Positions 25,813 to 33,067 of a stretch of DNA of 64,000 nt are shown here, in pieces. The position numbers and the translations under genes are program-made. Location of the stretch: the NCBI RefSeq assembly GCF_004006295.1, contig NZ_CP026095.1, positions 4,762,183 through 4,826,182 of the forward strand, written 5' to 3'. The stretch comes from Peribacillus asahii. Lineage in GTDB: Bacteria > Bacillota > Bacilli > Bacillales > DSM-1321. Below the pieces are notes generated by a model. That model was not told the origin of the DNA and made no database searches. It saw only the letters and a list, made by a program, of their open reading frames with translations. Position 1 is the first letter of the stretch, and the number at the start of each line of letters is the position of its first letter.

Positions 25813-26847
25813 ATGAATCATACATCCGTTTCAGAAAATAAGCAGTTACTTTTACCGAAAAACTTCATAAAAGTTCTTATACTTTCTATTGTCTTACTCG
25901 GTATATGTGTATTGGCTTCTCTTGCTTTTGGATCCCGTACAGTTGGATGGAATGAACTAATGGATGGCCTATTCCATCCTGAAGTACAGTCCCACGGAGC
26001 AAATGTGGTTCGCCAAAGAATTGCTAGAACTGTCTTTAGTTTGATGTGTGGTGCTGCATTAGGAGTTTCTGGGGCTCTAATGCAATCAGTTACTCGTAAT
26101 CCTATCGCAGACCCTAGCATTTTAGGAGTTAATACAGGGGCAGCACTATTCGTCGTTTGCGGAATTTCCTTTTTTAATATGGGTACTGCTAGTCAATACG
26201 TTTGGCTTGCATTAGCAGGAGCAATCGTAACTGCCATTGTTGTATTCGGAATTGGTTCAATGGGGAGTGGCGGTGCCACGCCCCTTAAACTTGTTTTAGC
26301 AGGTGCTGCTACGAGTGCTGCATTATCATCTCTCGTAATGGCCATTATGATTCCTCGCTCTAACGTTATGGATCAATTTAGATTTTGGCAGGTAGGTAGT
26401 GTTGGAGCAGGGGATTGGAGCTCTATCTCTCTTTTTATTCCCTTTCTTATTGTTGGAATATTAATAGCCCTATTCACTGCCCCAGCACTCAATGCATTAG
26501 CATTAGGTGATGAAGCAGCTACAGGATTAGGTGTACGTACAGGAACACTTAGGCTTGTTTCTGCCTTTGGAGGAGTGCTGTTGTGCGGTACAGCAACAGC
26601 ACTCGCAGGTCCTATTGGCTTTATAGGTTTATTAGCAACACATGTGATTCGACTCGTTATTGGTCCTGATTTACGATACATTATCCCAATGTCAGCGTTA
26701 TCAGGTGCCATTATATTAACCATATCAGATGTATGCGGTCGGATTTTAGGAAGTCCTGGTGAGCTTGAGGTTGGTGTAGTTACAGCATTTATTGGGGCTC
26801 CTATTTTAATCTTAATAACTATGAAAGCGAAAATGCGTGCGTTATGA
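25813..26847 (+). CDS. FecCD-family siderophore permease, first subunit
   Basis: 344 residues with about nine to ten membrane segments. RQRIARTVFSLMCGAALGVS and ALMQSVTRNPIADPSILGVN are the FecCD signature; the loop DEAATGLGVRTGTLRL contacts the ATPase. It begins one base after the stop of the binding protein and overlaps the next permease gene by 4 nt, so the two permeases are made together and form a heterodimer. Confidence 0.93.
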   Translation: MNHTSVSENKQLLLPKNFIKVLILSIVLLGICVLASLAFGSRTVGWNELMDGLFHPEVQSHGANVVRQRIARTVFSLMCGAALGVSGALMQSVTRNPIADPSILGVNTGAALFVVCGISFFNMGTASQYVWLALAGAIVTAIVVFGIGSMGSGGATPLKLVLAGAATSAALSSLVMAIMIPRSNVMDQFRFWQVGSVGAGDWSSISLFIPFLIVGILIALFTAPALNALALGDEAATGLGVRTGTLRLVSAFGGVLLCGTATALAGPIGFIGLLATHVIRLVIGPDLRYIIPMSALSGAIILTISDVCGRILGSPGELEVGVVTAFIGAPILILITMKAKMRAL

Positions 26848-27875
26848 TAAATGAATCTATGAATCTTATAATGATAGGTAGAATGAAAAGACGTCGCCGT
26901 TTTATCCTCGTGACTTCTTTGCTTGCAATCATTGCCTTTGCACTTTGCTCTACGATGCTTATGCTAGGAAACACGATTTATCCTGTTTCAGATGTCATAA
27001 GGGTTCTACTAGGTGAGAAAGTGAAAGGTGCATCTTTTGCAGTGGGAACGATACGTTTTCCTAGAATGGTGGCAGGTGTTTTGGCTGGATTTGCTTTTGG
27101 TGTTGCTGGACATGTATTTCAAACGATGCTTCGTAACCCCCTAGCAAATCCAAATGTTATCGGAATAACAGCTGGTTCAAGTGCTGCTGCTGTTTTTTGT
27201 ATCATCGTTCTTCATGCAAGTAATGCCTTTGTTTCTATTGCTTCTATTATTGGTGGACTTGCTACAGTAATCGTTATTTTTCTATTATCAAGAAGTACTT
27301 CCTTTTCAATTGGTCGATTAATATTAATAGGAATTGGCATTCAAGCCATGCTAAATGCTGCCATATCTTATTTATTACTTATCGGTCAGCAACATGATAT
27401 TCCTACTGCCATGAGATGGCTCAGTGGCAGTCTAAACGGTGCTAAAATGGAAAATCTTTATCCTCTTATGGTTACAGTACTTATTTTCGCACCCATTATC
27501 ATTGTTCTCGGAAAACGATTGGATATGTTAGAACTTGGGGAGCAAACAGCAACTTCACTTGGAGTTGATACTGATAAAACACGACTTGTACTTATTATTA
27601 GTTCGGTACTTATCATTGCTTTAGCTACCGCTGCAACAGGACCTATCGCATTTGTTGCGTTTCTTTCTGGACCTATCGCAAAAAGACTAGTTGGTGTCGG
27701 GTTTTCAAGCATTATCCCAGCAGGTCTTGTTGGCATCATTTTAGTTTTAGCATCAGATCTTGTAGGACAATTTGCATTCGTTGCTAGATACCCTGTAGGT
27801 GTTATTACAGGCATTCTTGGAGCACCATACTTGATCTACTTGCTAATCCGAATGAATCGAAAGGGGGATTTATAA
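26844..27875 (+). CDS. FecCD-family siderophore permease, second subunit
   Basis: 343 residues. TIRFPRMVAGVLAGFAFGVA and TMLRNPLANPNVIGITAGSS are the family motifs, with EQTATSLGVDTDKTR as the coupling helix. It partners the preceding permease. Its start codon overlaps the previous stop (ATGA). A second in-frame ATG lies 5 codons on and further ones follow, so the exact start is uncertain by a few residues. Confidence 0.92.
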   Translation: MINESMNLIMIGRMKRRRRFILVTSLLAIIAFALCSTMLMLGNTIYPVSDVIRVLLGEKVKGASFAVGTIRFPRMVAGVLAGFAFGVAGHVFQTMLRNPLANPNVIGITAGSSAAAVFCIIVLHASNAFVSIASIIGGLATVIVIFLLSRSTSFSIGRLILIGIGIQAMLNAAISYLLLIGQQHDIPTAMRWLSGSLNGAKMENLYPLMVTVLIFAPIIIVLGKRLDMLELGEQTATSLGVDTDKTRLVLIISSVLIIALATAATGPIAFVAFLSGPIAKRLVGVGFSSIIPAGLVGIILVLASDLVGQFAFVARYPVGVITGILGAPYLIYLLIRMNRKGDL

Positions 27876-28690
27876 TGAAACCAACACATGCTTTTCAAAC
27901 TAAAGGAATCACTGCTGGATACGATAATAAAACGATTTTACATGATGTAAGTCTTTCAATTCCAAGTAATAAAATAAGCATTATTATTGGTTCAAACGGT
28001 TGCGGTAAATCTACATTACTTAAAACGATGGCTAGGCTTATTAAACCTACTTCCGGGCAAGTGACCTTGGGAGGGAAACCCATTTATAAAATACCACCAA
28101 AGCAGTTGGCTCGTGTATTAGGTCTTTTGCCTCAATCCCCTATTGTCCCTGAGGGAATAACTGTTGCGGATTTAGTTGGACGAGGAAGGTATCCACATCA
28201 AACATTTCTAAAAGGTTGGACAAAAAAGGATTATGAAGCCGTTGCAGAGGCAATGGAAATCATGAACATCACGGAATTTGCCGATCGACATATTGACGAG
28301 CTTTCAGGCGGTCAAAGACAGCGTGTATGGATTGCTATGGCTCTGGCACAACAAACAGACATACTATTTCTCGATGAACCAACAACTTATTTAGATATTA
28401 CCTATCAAGTCGAAATTCTCGACCTGCTAACAGACCTTAACCGAAAATACGGAACAACCATTGTCATGGTTCTTCATGATATCAACCTGTCAGCACGTTA
28501 TGCAGACCATATTTTTGCTTTGCATAACGGAAAGCTTGTCGCTGAGGGAGAGCCCTCAGAGGTTATTACAAGTACATTGATTGAAGATATTTTTGGACTC
28601 CATTGTAACGTAATAAAGGACCCTGTTTCGGACTCTCCTTTTATGGTACCAATCGGGCGACATCATAATAAATTAAGAATGTATTCTTAA
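27875..28690 (+). CDS. Siderophore ABC transporter ATP-binding protein
   Basis: 271 residues with Walker A GSNGCGKSTLL, Q-loop LLPQSP, signature LSGGQRQRVWIAMALAQQ, Walker B ILFLDEPTTYLD and switch His in MVLHDINLSARYADH, all as in FepC/FhuC-type ATPases. It overlaps the permease stop by one base and is the last gene of the operon. No clear intrinsic terminator follows; a weak stem without a T-run lies at 28728-28761. Confidence 0.94.
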   Translation: MKPTHAFQTKGITAGYDNKTILHDVSLSIPSNKISIIIGSNGCGKSTLLKTMARLIKPTSGQVTLGGKPIYKIPPKQLARVLGLLPQSPIVPEGITVADLVGRGRYPHQTFLKGWTKKDYEAVAEAMEIMNITEFADRHIDELSGGQRQRVWIAMALAQQTDILFLDEPTTYLDITYQVEILDLLTDLNRKYGTTIVMVLHDINLSARYADHIFALHNGKLVAEGEPSEVITSTLIEDIFGLHCNVIKDPVSDSPFMVPIGRHHNKLRMYS

Positions 28691-28790
28691 TAAAGACTAG
28701 TATTTTTCTGCACAGCAATTTTCCGTATAGGTCGTGGAAAGGATTTACTTCTCATGACCTATGACGGACTTACGGGCCTATGCTTCTCAT

Positions 28791-28811
28791 TTACTTATGA
28801 TACGGTTCACC
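28791..28811 (+). repeat. att-like direct repeat, middle copy
   Basis: The 17-bp core TTATGATACGGTTCACC (28795-28811) is identical to the other two copies; the four bases before it differ at two positions. It separates the siderophore insert from the heme insert, as expected for two cassettes inserted in tandem at one site. Confidence 0.85.
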
Positions 28812-29129
28812 GCATCGACTTAACTAGCGGTTTTTTACAACCCCTTATAAAAAAGAAGCTTTAATTTAAAAACATACTTTGGAGATGTTACACCCGCCTA
28901 TTCCGCCAATCCCATCAACACTAATGGTTGCTGCACATCTGGAGCTAAGAAAACAACTCATGAATTGATTTTTTGAGAGGGTTCAAAAAGACGGCTTCAC
29001 TCGTCGTTTACTTAAGATAGGGAGATTAAAACTTTCCCTCTATAGTTGTTGGTAAGCCCTCAATTGACTACAAATAAAATATACGAGAAAATATAAGACA
29101 AGAGATAATAGCAGAAAGGGCGGATCTCA
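28812..29129. other. Intergenic region inside insert 2
   Basis: About 320 bp before the PadR gene. A 27-codon frame at 28884-28967 (MLHPPIPPIPSTLMVAAHLE...) follows GGAG at only 2 nt and is probably not a gene. A short stem around 29020-29050 is weak. The PadR promoter should be here, but I see no good -35/-10 pair. Confidence 0.4.
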
Positions 29130-29651
29130 ATGGAACAACGCTCGCTTATTTTACTTGGATTACTCATGAGTCAAAGTCAACATGGATACCAAATCAATGA
29201 ATTTATAGAGAGAAATTTAAGTGCAGTTACCGATATGAAAAAACCTACCGCTTATGCAACTTTAGATAAACTCAGTCAAAACGGATATATTGACATTCAG
29301 TTGGAGCAAGAAGGAAACAGACCGACCCGAAAAGTGTACTCCATAAATGATAGTGGCAAGCAATATTTTTACCAATTATTATTGAATAATTTATCTTCAG
29401 CTGAAAGGGTGAATTATCAAGGAGATATTGGATTAATGTTTATTGATTTTCTCCCTTTAGAAAAAACAATACCTGCATTGGAAGAACGTTTAAACAATAG
29501 TAAGAAATTATTAGAAGTCATGAAACAAACCCCATCCCACGGAGTAAGATCTGGAGTCAATCTTGCAGTAGAACACAAAATTACCATGTTAGAAGCAGAG
29601 GTTGCATTTCTTGAAAAGTCCATAAGAAATCTTTCTCTTTATTCGGAATAA
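29130..29651 (+). CDS. PadR-family transcriptional regulator
   Basis: 173 residues: an N-terminal winged helix (LILLGLLMSQSQHGYQINEF, MKKPTAYATLDKLSQNGYID) and a C-terminal dimerisation part rich in helices (residues 95-173). AGAAAGGGCGG precedes the ATG. Two TTAGTCA palindromes flank the promoter of the following exporter, so it probably represses that operon. In other bacteria HrtBA exporters are controlled by HssRS or a TetR-type regulator; a PadR regulator beside such genes would be a different sensor, possibly of heme. Confidence 0.88.
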   Translation: MEQRSLILLGLLMSQSQHGYQINEFIERNLSAVTDMKKPTAYATLDKLSQNGYIDIQLEQEGNRPTRKVYSINDSGKQYFYQLLLNNLSSAERVNYQGDIGLMFIDFLPLEKTIPALEERLNNSKKLLEVMKQTPSHGVRSGVNLAVEHKITMLEAEVAFLEKSIRNLSLYSE

Positions 29652-29675
29652 TTCTTCTACAGTAGTGTTAAATTC

Positions 29676-29706
29676 AAGGAAACCTTGTTAATAGGTTTCC
29701 TTTTCC
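29676..29706 (+). terminator. Terminator after PadR gene
   Basis: AAGGAAACC (29676-29684) pairs with GGTTTCCTT (29694-29702), followed by TTCC and a T-rich tract. Confidence 0.8.
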
Positions 29707-29743
29707 TATTTATACATTATAAAATCCGCCACCCTGCCCTTAA

Positions 29744-29809
29744 TTAGTCACGATTGACTAATCATAAATATAATAATATAATCATATTAAATTAGTCATC
29801 ATTGACTAA
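29744..29809 (+). promoter_or_regulatory. Exporter promoter flanked by two PadR-type operators
   Basis: TTGACT (29754-29759) and TATAAT (29777-29782) are 17 nt apart, a strong promoter. The palindrome TTAGTCA-N4-TGACTAA occurs at 29744-29761, covering the -35 box, and at 29792-29809, at the start region. The centres are 48 bp apart, so two dimers could clamp the promoter. Confidence 0.8.
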
Positions 29810-29836
29810 TCATATTAATTTAAGGGAGGATTTCCA

Positions 29837-30958
29837 TTGTTTCTGGCTTTAAAAGAATTAAAACATGGCAAATTTCGTTTTCTTATGATTGGAATCATAA
29901 CCGTCCTTATTGCTTGGCTAGTCTTTATCCTATCAGGTTTAGGAAATGGGCTTTCCACACTAAGCGCCGCAACATTTAAAAATATGAAAGCAGATTACGT
30001 TACTTTTGAGGAAGGATTTAGAGCCTCGATGAGCCGTTCACTATTAACTGAATCATTCGTGGATGAACTAGAAAAGCAAGATAATGTTTCCTCAGCAGCA
30101 CCGATGGGAGCCACAATGGCTACGGTTTTAAAATCAACTCCTTCCAAAGATAGTGAAAAAGTAGATATTGCTATTTTAGGTATCACTGCGGGAAGTTTTT
30201 TAGAACCAAGCATCATTGAAGGAAACCCTCTCAATAATGATAAATCACTAGAAGTTATCGCTAATGACACCTTAAAAGATAAAGGATTTAAAATTGGAGA
30301 CACACTCTCAATAGAAGGGTCTCTAGAGAAAATGAAAATTATTGGATTTGTAGAAAATGAAACATACAATCATTTACCCGCTATTTTTACTACACTAGAT
30401 AAATGGCGCTCAATTCAGTTTGCAGCACCTGGTTCTGATAATAGTATTAAAAATCCAGTGAATGGTATTATGCTTCAAGGAGAAGATATTGATCCGCAGA
30501 AATTAAATGATCTTTTCCATAACACAGAAACAGTAACAAAGGCTGCGGCGATACAAGGAATGCCTGGATATAAAGAGGAAAATGGCACGATTATGATGAT
30601 GTTGGCCTTCCTTTTAGCAATCTCAGCCTTTGTACTAGCTGTCTTCTTTTATGTACTTACCTTGCAAAAATCCAATCAATTTGGCATTTTAAAAGCGATT
30701 GGTGCAAGTAATGCTTTTTTAGGCAAAACAATTATGTCACAAGTATTTCTACTTTCATTCATTAGTATTGTTGTTGGAATACTCTTAACATATGGAACAG
30801 CTTTAATTCTTCCAGATGGAATGCCATTTTCACTAGATATTAAACTTGTCGTCATTTATGCTATTTTATTGCTAGTTATATCAATATTAAGCTCGCTGAT
30901 TTCCATTCGTAAAATTACAAAAATAGACCCACTTCAGGCAATTGGGAGGATAGAGTAA
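29837..30958 (+). CDS. ABC transporter permease, HrtB-like (FtsX/MacB fold)
   Basis: 373 residues starting at a TTG, 6 nt after AGGGAGGA. FLALKELKHGKFRFLMIGII is a TM1 with the same pattern as HrtB of S. aureus. A large extracytoplasmic domain (about 40-245) is followed by three membrane segments with FFYVLTLQKSNQFGILKAIG and a C-terminal KIDPLQAIGRIE, both matching HrtB-type permeases. HrtBA extrudes heme from the membrane. The next gene encodes the ATPase and the third an IsdG-type heme oxygenase, which supports a heme role. The assignment is by pattern, not by alignment. Confidence 0.82.
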   Translation: MFLALKELKHGKFRFLMIGIITVLIAWLVFILSGLGNGLSTLSAATFKNMKADYVTFEEGFRASMSRSLLTESFVDELEKQDNVSSAAPMGATMATVLKSTPSKDSEKVDIAILGITAGSFLEPSIIEGNPLNNDKSLEVIANDTLKDKGFKIGDTLSIEGSLEKMKIIGFVENETYNHLPAIFTTLDKWRSIQFAAPGSDNSIKNPVNGIMLQGEDIDPQKLNDLFHNTETVTKAAAIQGMPGYKEENGTIMMMLAFLLAISAFVLAVFFYVLTLQKSNQFGILKAIGASNAFLGKTIMSQVFLLSFISIVVGILLTYGTALILPDGMPFSLDIKLVVIYAILLLVISILSSLISIRKITKIDPLQAIGRIE

Positions 30959-31656
30959 TGTCAGGAATAAAGTTCAATCATGTATCTAAATACTATCAAC
31001 AAGGGGCAAATCAAGTTGTTGCTCTTAATGATGTTTCTCTTTCCGTCGAACAAGGAGAATTTATTGCCGTCATCGGTCCCTCAGGTTCAGGTAAAAGTAC
31101 TTTTCTTTCCATCGCAGGGGCCTTACTACAAGCCTCAGAAGGGGAAGTAAACCTGAATGGAAAAGTAATAGGGGATTTAAAAGAGAAAGATTTATCAAAA
31201 GTACGCCTTGAGGAAATAGGGTTTATATTACAAACAAGCAATCTAATTCCTTACTTAAATGTTCTCGACCAATTACTGGTTGTAAAAAAAATGGCTGGTA
31301 AAGTGACAAAAAGAGATAAAGAAACTGCTAAAGAATTACTTCAAAATCTCGGATTGGAAACAAAAATGAAAAAACTCCCGGAACATTTATCTGGAGGAGA
31401 ACGTCAACGTACAGCTATCGCTCGTGCCTTTATGAATAATCCTTCGATTATTTTGGCTGATGAACCAACGGCAAGCCTCGATACTCAAAGAGCCCATGAG
31501 GTCGTCCAACTTATTGCGAGGGAGGTGAAATCTAGAAATAAGGCAGCCATTATGGTGACCCATGACGAACGAATGCTAAAATACTGTGACAAAGTATATC
31601 GAATGGAAGACGGTAAACTTAAGCCGACTAGTTTTCATTTAGAAAATCTAAAATGA
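30958..31656 (+). CDS. ABC transporter ATP-binding protein, HrtA-like
   Basis: 232 residues with Walker A GPSGSGKSTFLS, Q-loop FILQTSNLIPYLNV, signature LSGGERQRTAIARAF, Walker B IILADEPTASLD and switch His VTHDERM. This is the LolD/MacB/HrtA class that pairs with FtsX-fold permeases. The ATG overlaps the permease stop by one base. It energises the exporter and lies 19 bp before the heme monooxygenase gene. Confidence 0.92.
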   Translation: MSGIKFNHVSKYYQQGANQVVALNDVSLSVEQGEFIAVIGPSGSGKSTFLSIAGALLQASEGEVNLNGKVIGDLKEKDLSKVRLEEIGFILQTSNLIPYLNVLDQLLVVKKMAGKVTKRDKETAKELLQNLGLETKMKKLPEHLSGGERQRTAIARAFMNNPSIILADEPTASLDTQRAHEVVQLIAREVKSRNKAAIMVTHDERMLKYCDKVYRMEDGKLKPTSFHLENLK

Positions 31657-31675
31657 CAAGCAGGGGGAATAATCA

Positions 31676-31996
31676 ATGATTATTGTAACAAACAGAATTA
31701 AAACGAAATTAGGTTTTGCTGAAAAAATGGCTCCAATGTTCACAAGACCAGGTGCCTTACAGAAAATGGATGGTTTTGTAAAAGTTGAAGTATTAATTAC
31801 TAAAAACCTTTCAGAATATGATGAGCTCAATGTAAATATGTATTGGAACACTATGGAAGACTTTGCCCAATGGCAAAACAGCGATGCTTTCAAAGAAGCC
31901 CATAAAGGCCCAACTAATGGTGGACAAGATTCACCTATCTTGGGAAGTGAAATCATTATTTCTGAGGTTGCTTCGACTTTAGAATCAAATACATGA
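31676..31996 (+). CDS. Heme-degrading monooxygenase (IsdG/HmoB type)
   Basis: 106 residues, an antibiotic-biosynthesis-monooxygenase (ABM) ferredoxin-like fold. The IsdG catalytic triad is present at matching spacing: Asn6 (VTNRIK), Trp66 (FAQWQNS) and His76 (FKEAHKGP), compared with N7, W67 and H77 in IsdG. These enzymes open the porphyrin ring of heme, releasing iron. It is the third gene of the exporter operon, so the island could both pump out and break down heme. CAGGGGGAA precedes the ATG. Confidence 0.85.
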   Translation: MIIVTNRIKTKLGFAEKMAPMFTRPGALQKMDGFVKVEVLITKNLSEYDELNVNMYWNTMEDFAQWQNSDAFKEAHKGPTNGGQDSPILGSEIIISEVASTLESNT

Positions 31997-32050
31997 TGAC
32001 CTTTTTTGGTAACTTATAGTCAGTTCCTCTGGCACACTAGACAAAATAGG

Positions 32051-32095
32051 TAGGCTAAACAAGTATGTCATAAATAATAAATCTTGTTTAGCCTA
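32051..32095 (+). terminator. Terminator after heme monooxygenase
   Basis: TAGGCTAAACAAG (32051-32063) pairs with CTTGTTTAGCCTA (32083-32095), followed by a weak T-tract. Confidence 0.7.
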
Positions 32096-32149
32096 TACCT
32101 TTCTACAAATCTTCCGATCCATCAATGGAATTCATGTAAAAGACCGCCT

Positions 32150-32170
32150 CTATTTATGATACGGTTCACC
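32150..32170 (+). repeat. att-like repeat at the rlmH 3' end (attR)
   Basis: The last seven codons of rlmH (encoding GEPYHK and stop) form this copy. On the minus strand GAACCGTATCATAAAT parallels the staphylococcal SCC attachment core GAAGCATATCATAAAT. Part of the similarity comes from the conserved RlmH C-terminus; the repetition at 24613 and 28791 does not. Confidence 0.88.
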
Positions 32171-32629
32171 CCTCATAATCCGAAACGCTCGGTATACTTG
32201 TTCTACCAAAATTAATCTCATGAGCTGATGCGGGAATGTCATTTTGGAGAAAGAGAGTGCTTCATCCGCTCGCTTCATAACCGCTGCACTTAATCCGAGT
32301 GATCCGCCAATAATAAAGGCCACTTTGCTTTTACCATAGGTACCAAGCTTTTCAATTGTATCTGCTAATTCTTCTGATGTTTTCATTTTTCCTTCAATTG
32401 CTAGTGCAATAACATGTGCATCTGGGTTAATCTTAGATAGGATCCGTTCCCCTTCTTTCTCTTTAATTTGAAGCATTTCTACATCGCTTAATGTTTCTGG
32501 AGCTTTCTCGTCCGGTAATTCAATAATATCGACTTTGGCATAGGCCGTTAATCGTTTTAAATATTCATCAATCCCCTGTTTTAAATATTTTTCTTTCAAT
32601 TTCCCAACTGTAACAATCGTTATATTCAT
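32150..32629 (-). CDS. rlmH: 23S rRNA (pseudouridine-1915-N3)-methyltransferase RlmH
   Basis: 159 residues, the family length, from the ATG at 32627-32629 with GTGAGGATAAAA upstream; the longer frame beginning at a GTG overlaps that site. Motifs: [44 protein letters not shown] (SAM-binding trefoil knot) and the C-terminal [20 protein letters not shown], then GEPYHK. It methylates Psi1915 in helix 69 of 23S rRNA. Its 3' end is the integration site of SCC elements in staphylococci and appears occupied here as well. Confidence 0.97.
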   Translation of the reverse strand: MNITIVTVGKLKEKYLKQGIDEYLKRLTAYAKVDIIELPDEKAPETLSDVEMLQIKEKEGERILSKINPDAHVIALAIEGKMKTSEELADTIEKLGTYGKSKVAFIIGGSLGLSAAVMKRADEALSFSKMTFPHQLMRLILVEQVYRAFRIMRGEPYHK

Positions 32630-32722
32630 TTTTATCCTCACTTTACAAACAGGTTAAGAACAGGTTATCCACATAACTTATCCACATATCCACATTATTC
32701 ATCCACATCTTGTATAAGAATA

Positions 32723-32884
32723 TTAGTTCGCCACCATATATATTGCGCTATTTCGACAATATTCACAGGTTGTTGATAATTGTTTTTCCTCTGCTACACT
32801 CGTTAAATTAGGGTATGTTTCACACTCATATACAATTTCATCTAGTGCCATTTCAACATGTTCTTGACAACAATACAGTACCAT
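32723..32884 (-). CDS. CxxH/CxxC small protein upstream of rlmH
   Basis: 53 residues with CQEH near the N-terminus and CEYC near the C-terminus, a zinc-binding pattern of the small CxxH/CxxC family encoded upstream of rlmH in many Bacillales (yyzF-like). AAAGGAGAG precedes the ATG at 9 nt. Its function is unknown. It probably shares a transcript with rlmH. Confidence 0.82.
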   Translation of the reverse strand: MVLYCCQEHVEMALDEIVYECETYPNLTSVAEEKQLSTTCEYCRNSAIYMVAN

Positions 32885-33025
32885 TCGTTTCGACTCTCCT
32901 TTTTGTGCATAAGTTGCTCATACTATTTATCCACAAACTATATCCTTTCATTTCAACCTCTTTTTTATCCACAGTTATCGTAACAGATTCCTAAAAAAGC
33001 GCAAGTAATCACAATAGCTTTTATG

Positions 33026-33060
33026 CAAAAAAAAGCAGGGAGAACTGTCCTCCCTGCTTC
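33026..33060 (-). terminator. Terminator after HtrA-like protease gene
   Basis: AAGCAGGGAGGAC pairs with its complement around a short loop; on the minus strand TTTTTTTTGC follows. Confidence 0.88.
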
Positions 33061-33067
33061 TCTTTTA

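Larger units (their letters stand above)
24613..28811 (+). mobile_element. SCC-like insert 1: siderophore uptake island bounded by att repeats
   Basis: A 4.2-kb segment bounded by direct repeats of the rlmH 3' end (24613-24633 and 28791-28811). It carries only a four-gene siderophore ABC operon, on the strand opposite to the surrounding conserved genes. The arrangement matches the staphylococcal SCC family, which integrates at the last codons of rlmH. No ccr-type serine recombinase is inside, so it would be a non-autonomous or decayed cassette. The mobility is inferred from the repeats. Confidence 0.65.
28791..32170 (+). mobile_element. SCC-like insert 2: heme-detoxification island next to rlmH
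   Basis: A 3.4-kb segment between the middle repeat and the rlmH 3' end. It carries PadR regulator, ABC exporter pair and heme monooxygenase, all on the plus strand opposite to rlmH. No recombinase gene is present. It is the rlmH-proximal, hence presumably most recent, insertion if new cassettes enter at the rlmH attB. Confidence 0.6.

Noticed and set aside
28728..28761. Stem-loop after the siderophore ATPase as a terminator
   Set aside because: The stem TAGGTCGTG/CATGACCTA has a mismatch pair and no T-run, so a terminator call is not supported.
28884..28967. 27-codon frame MLHPPIPPIPSTLM... in insert 2
   Set aside because: Very short, with the GGAG only 2 nt from the ATG and no recognised family; not enough to call a gene.
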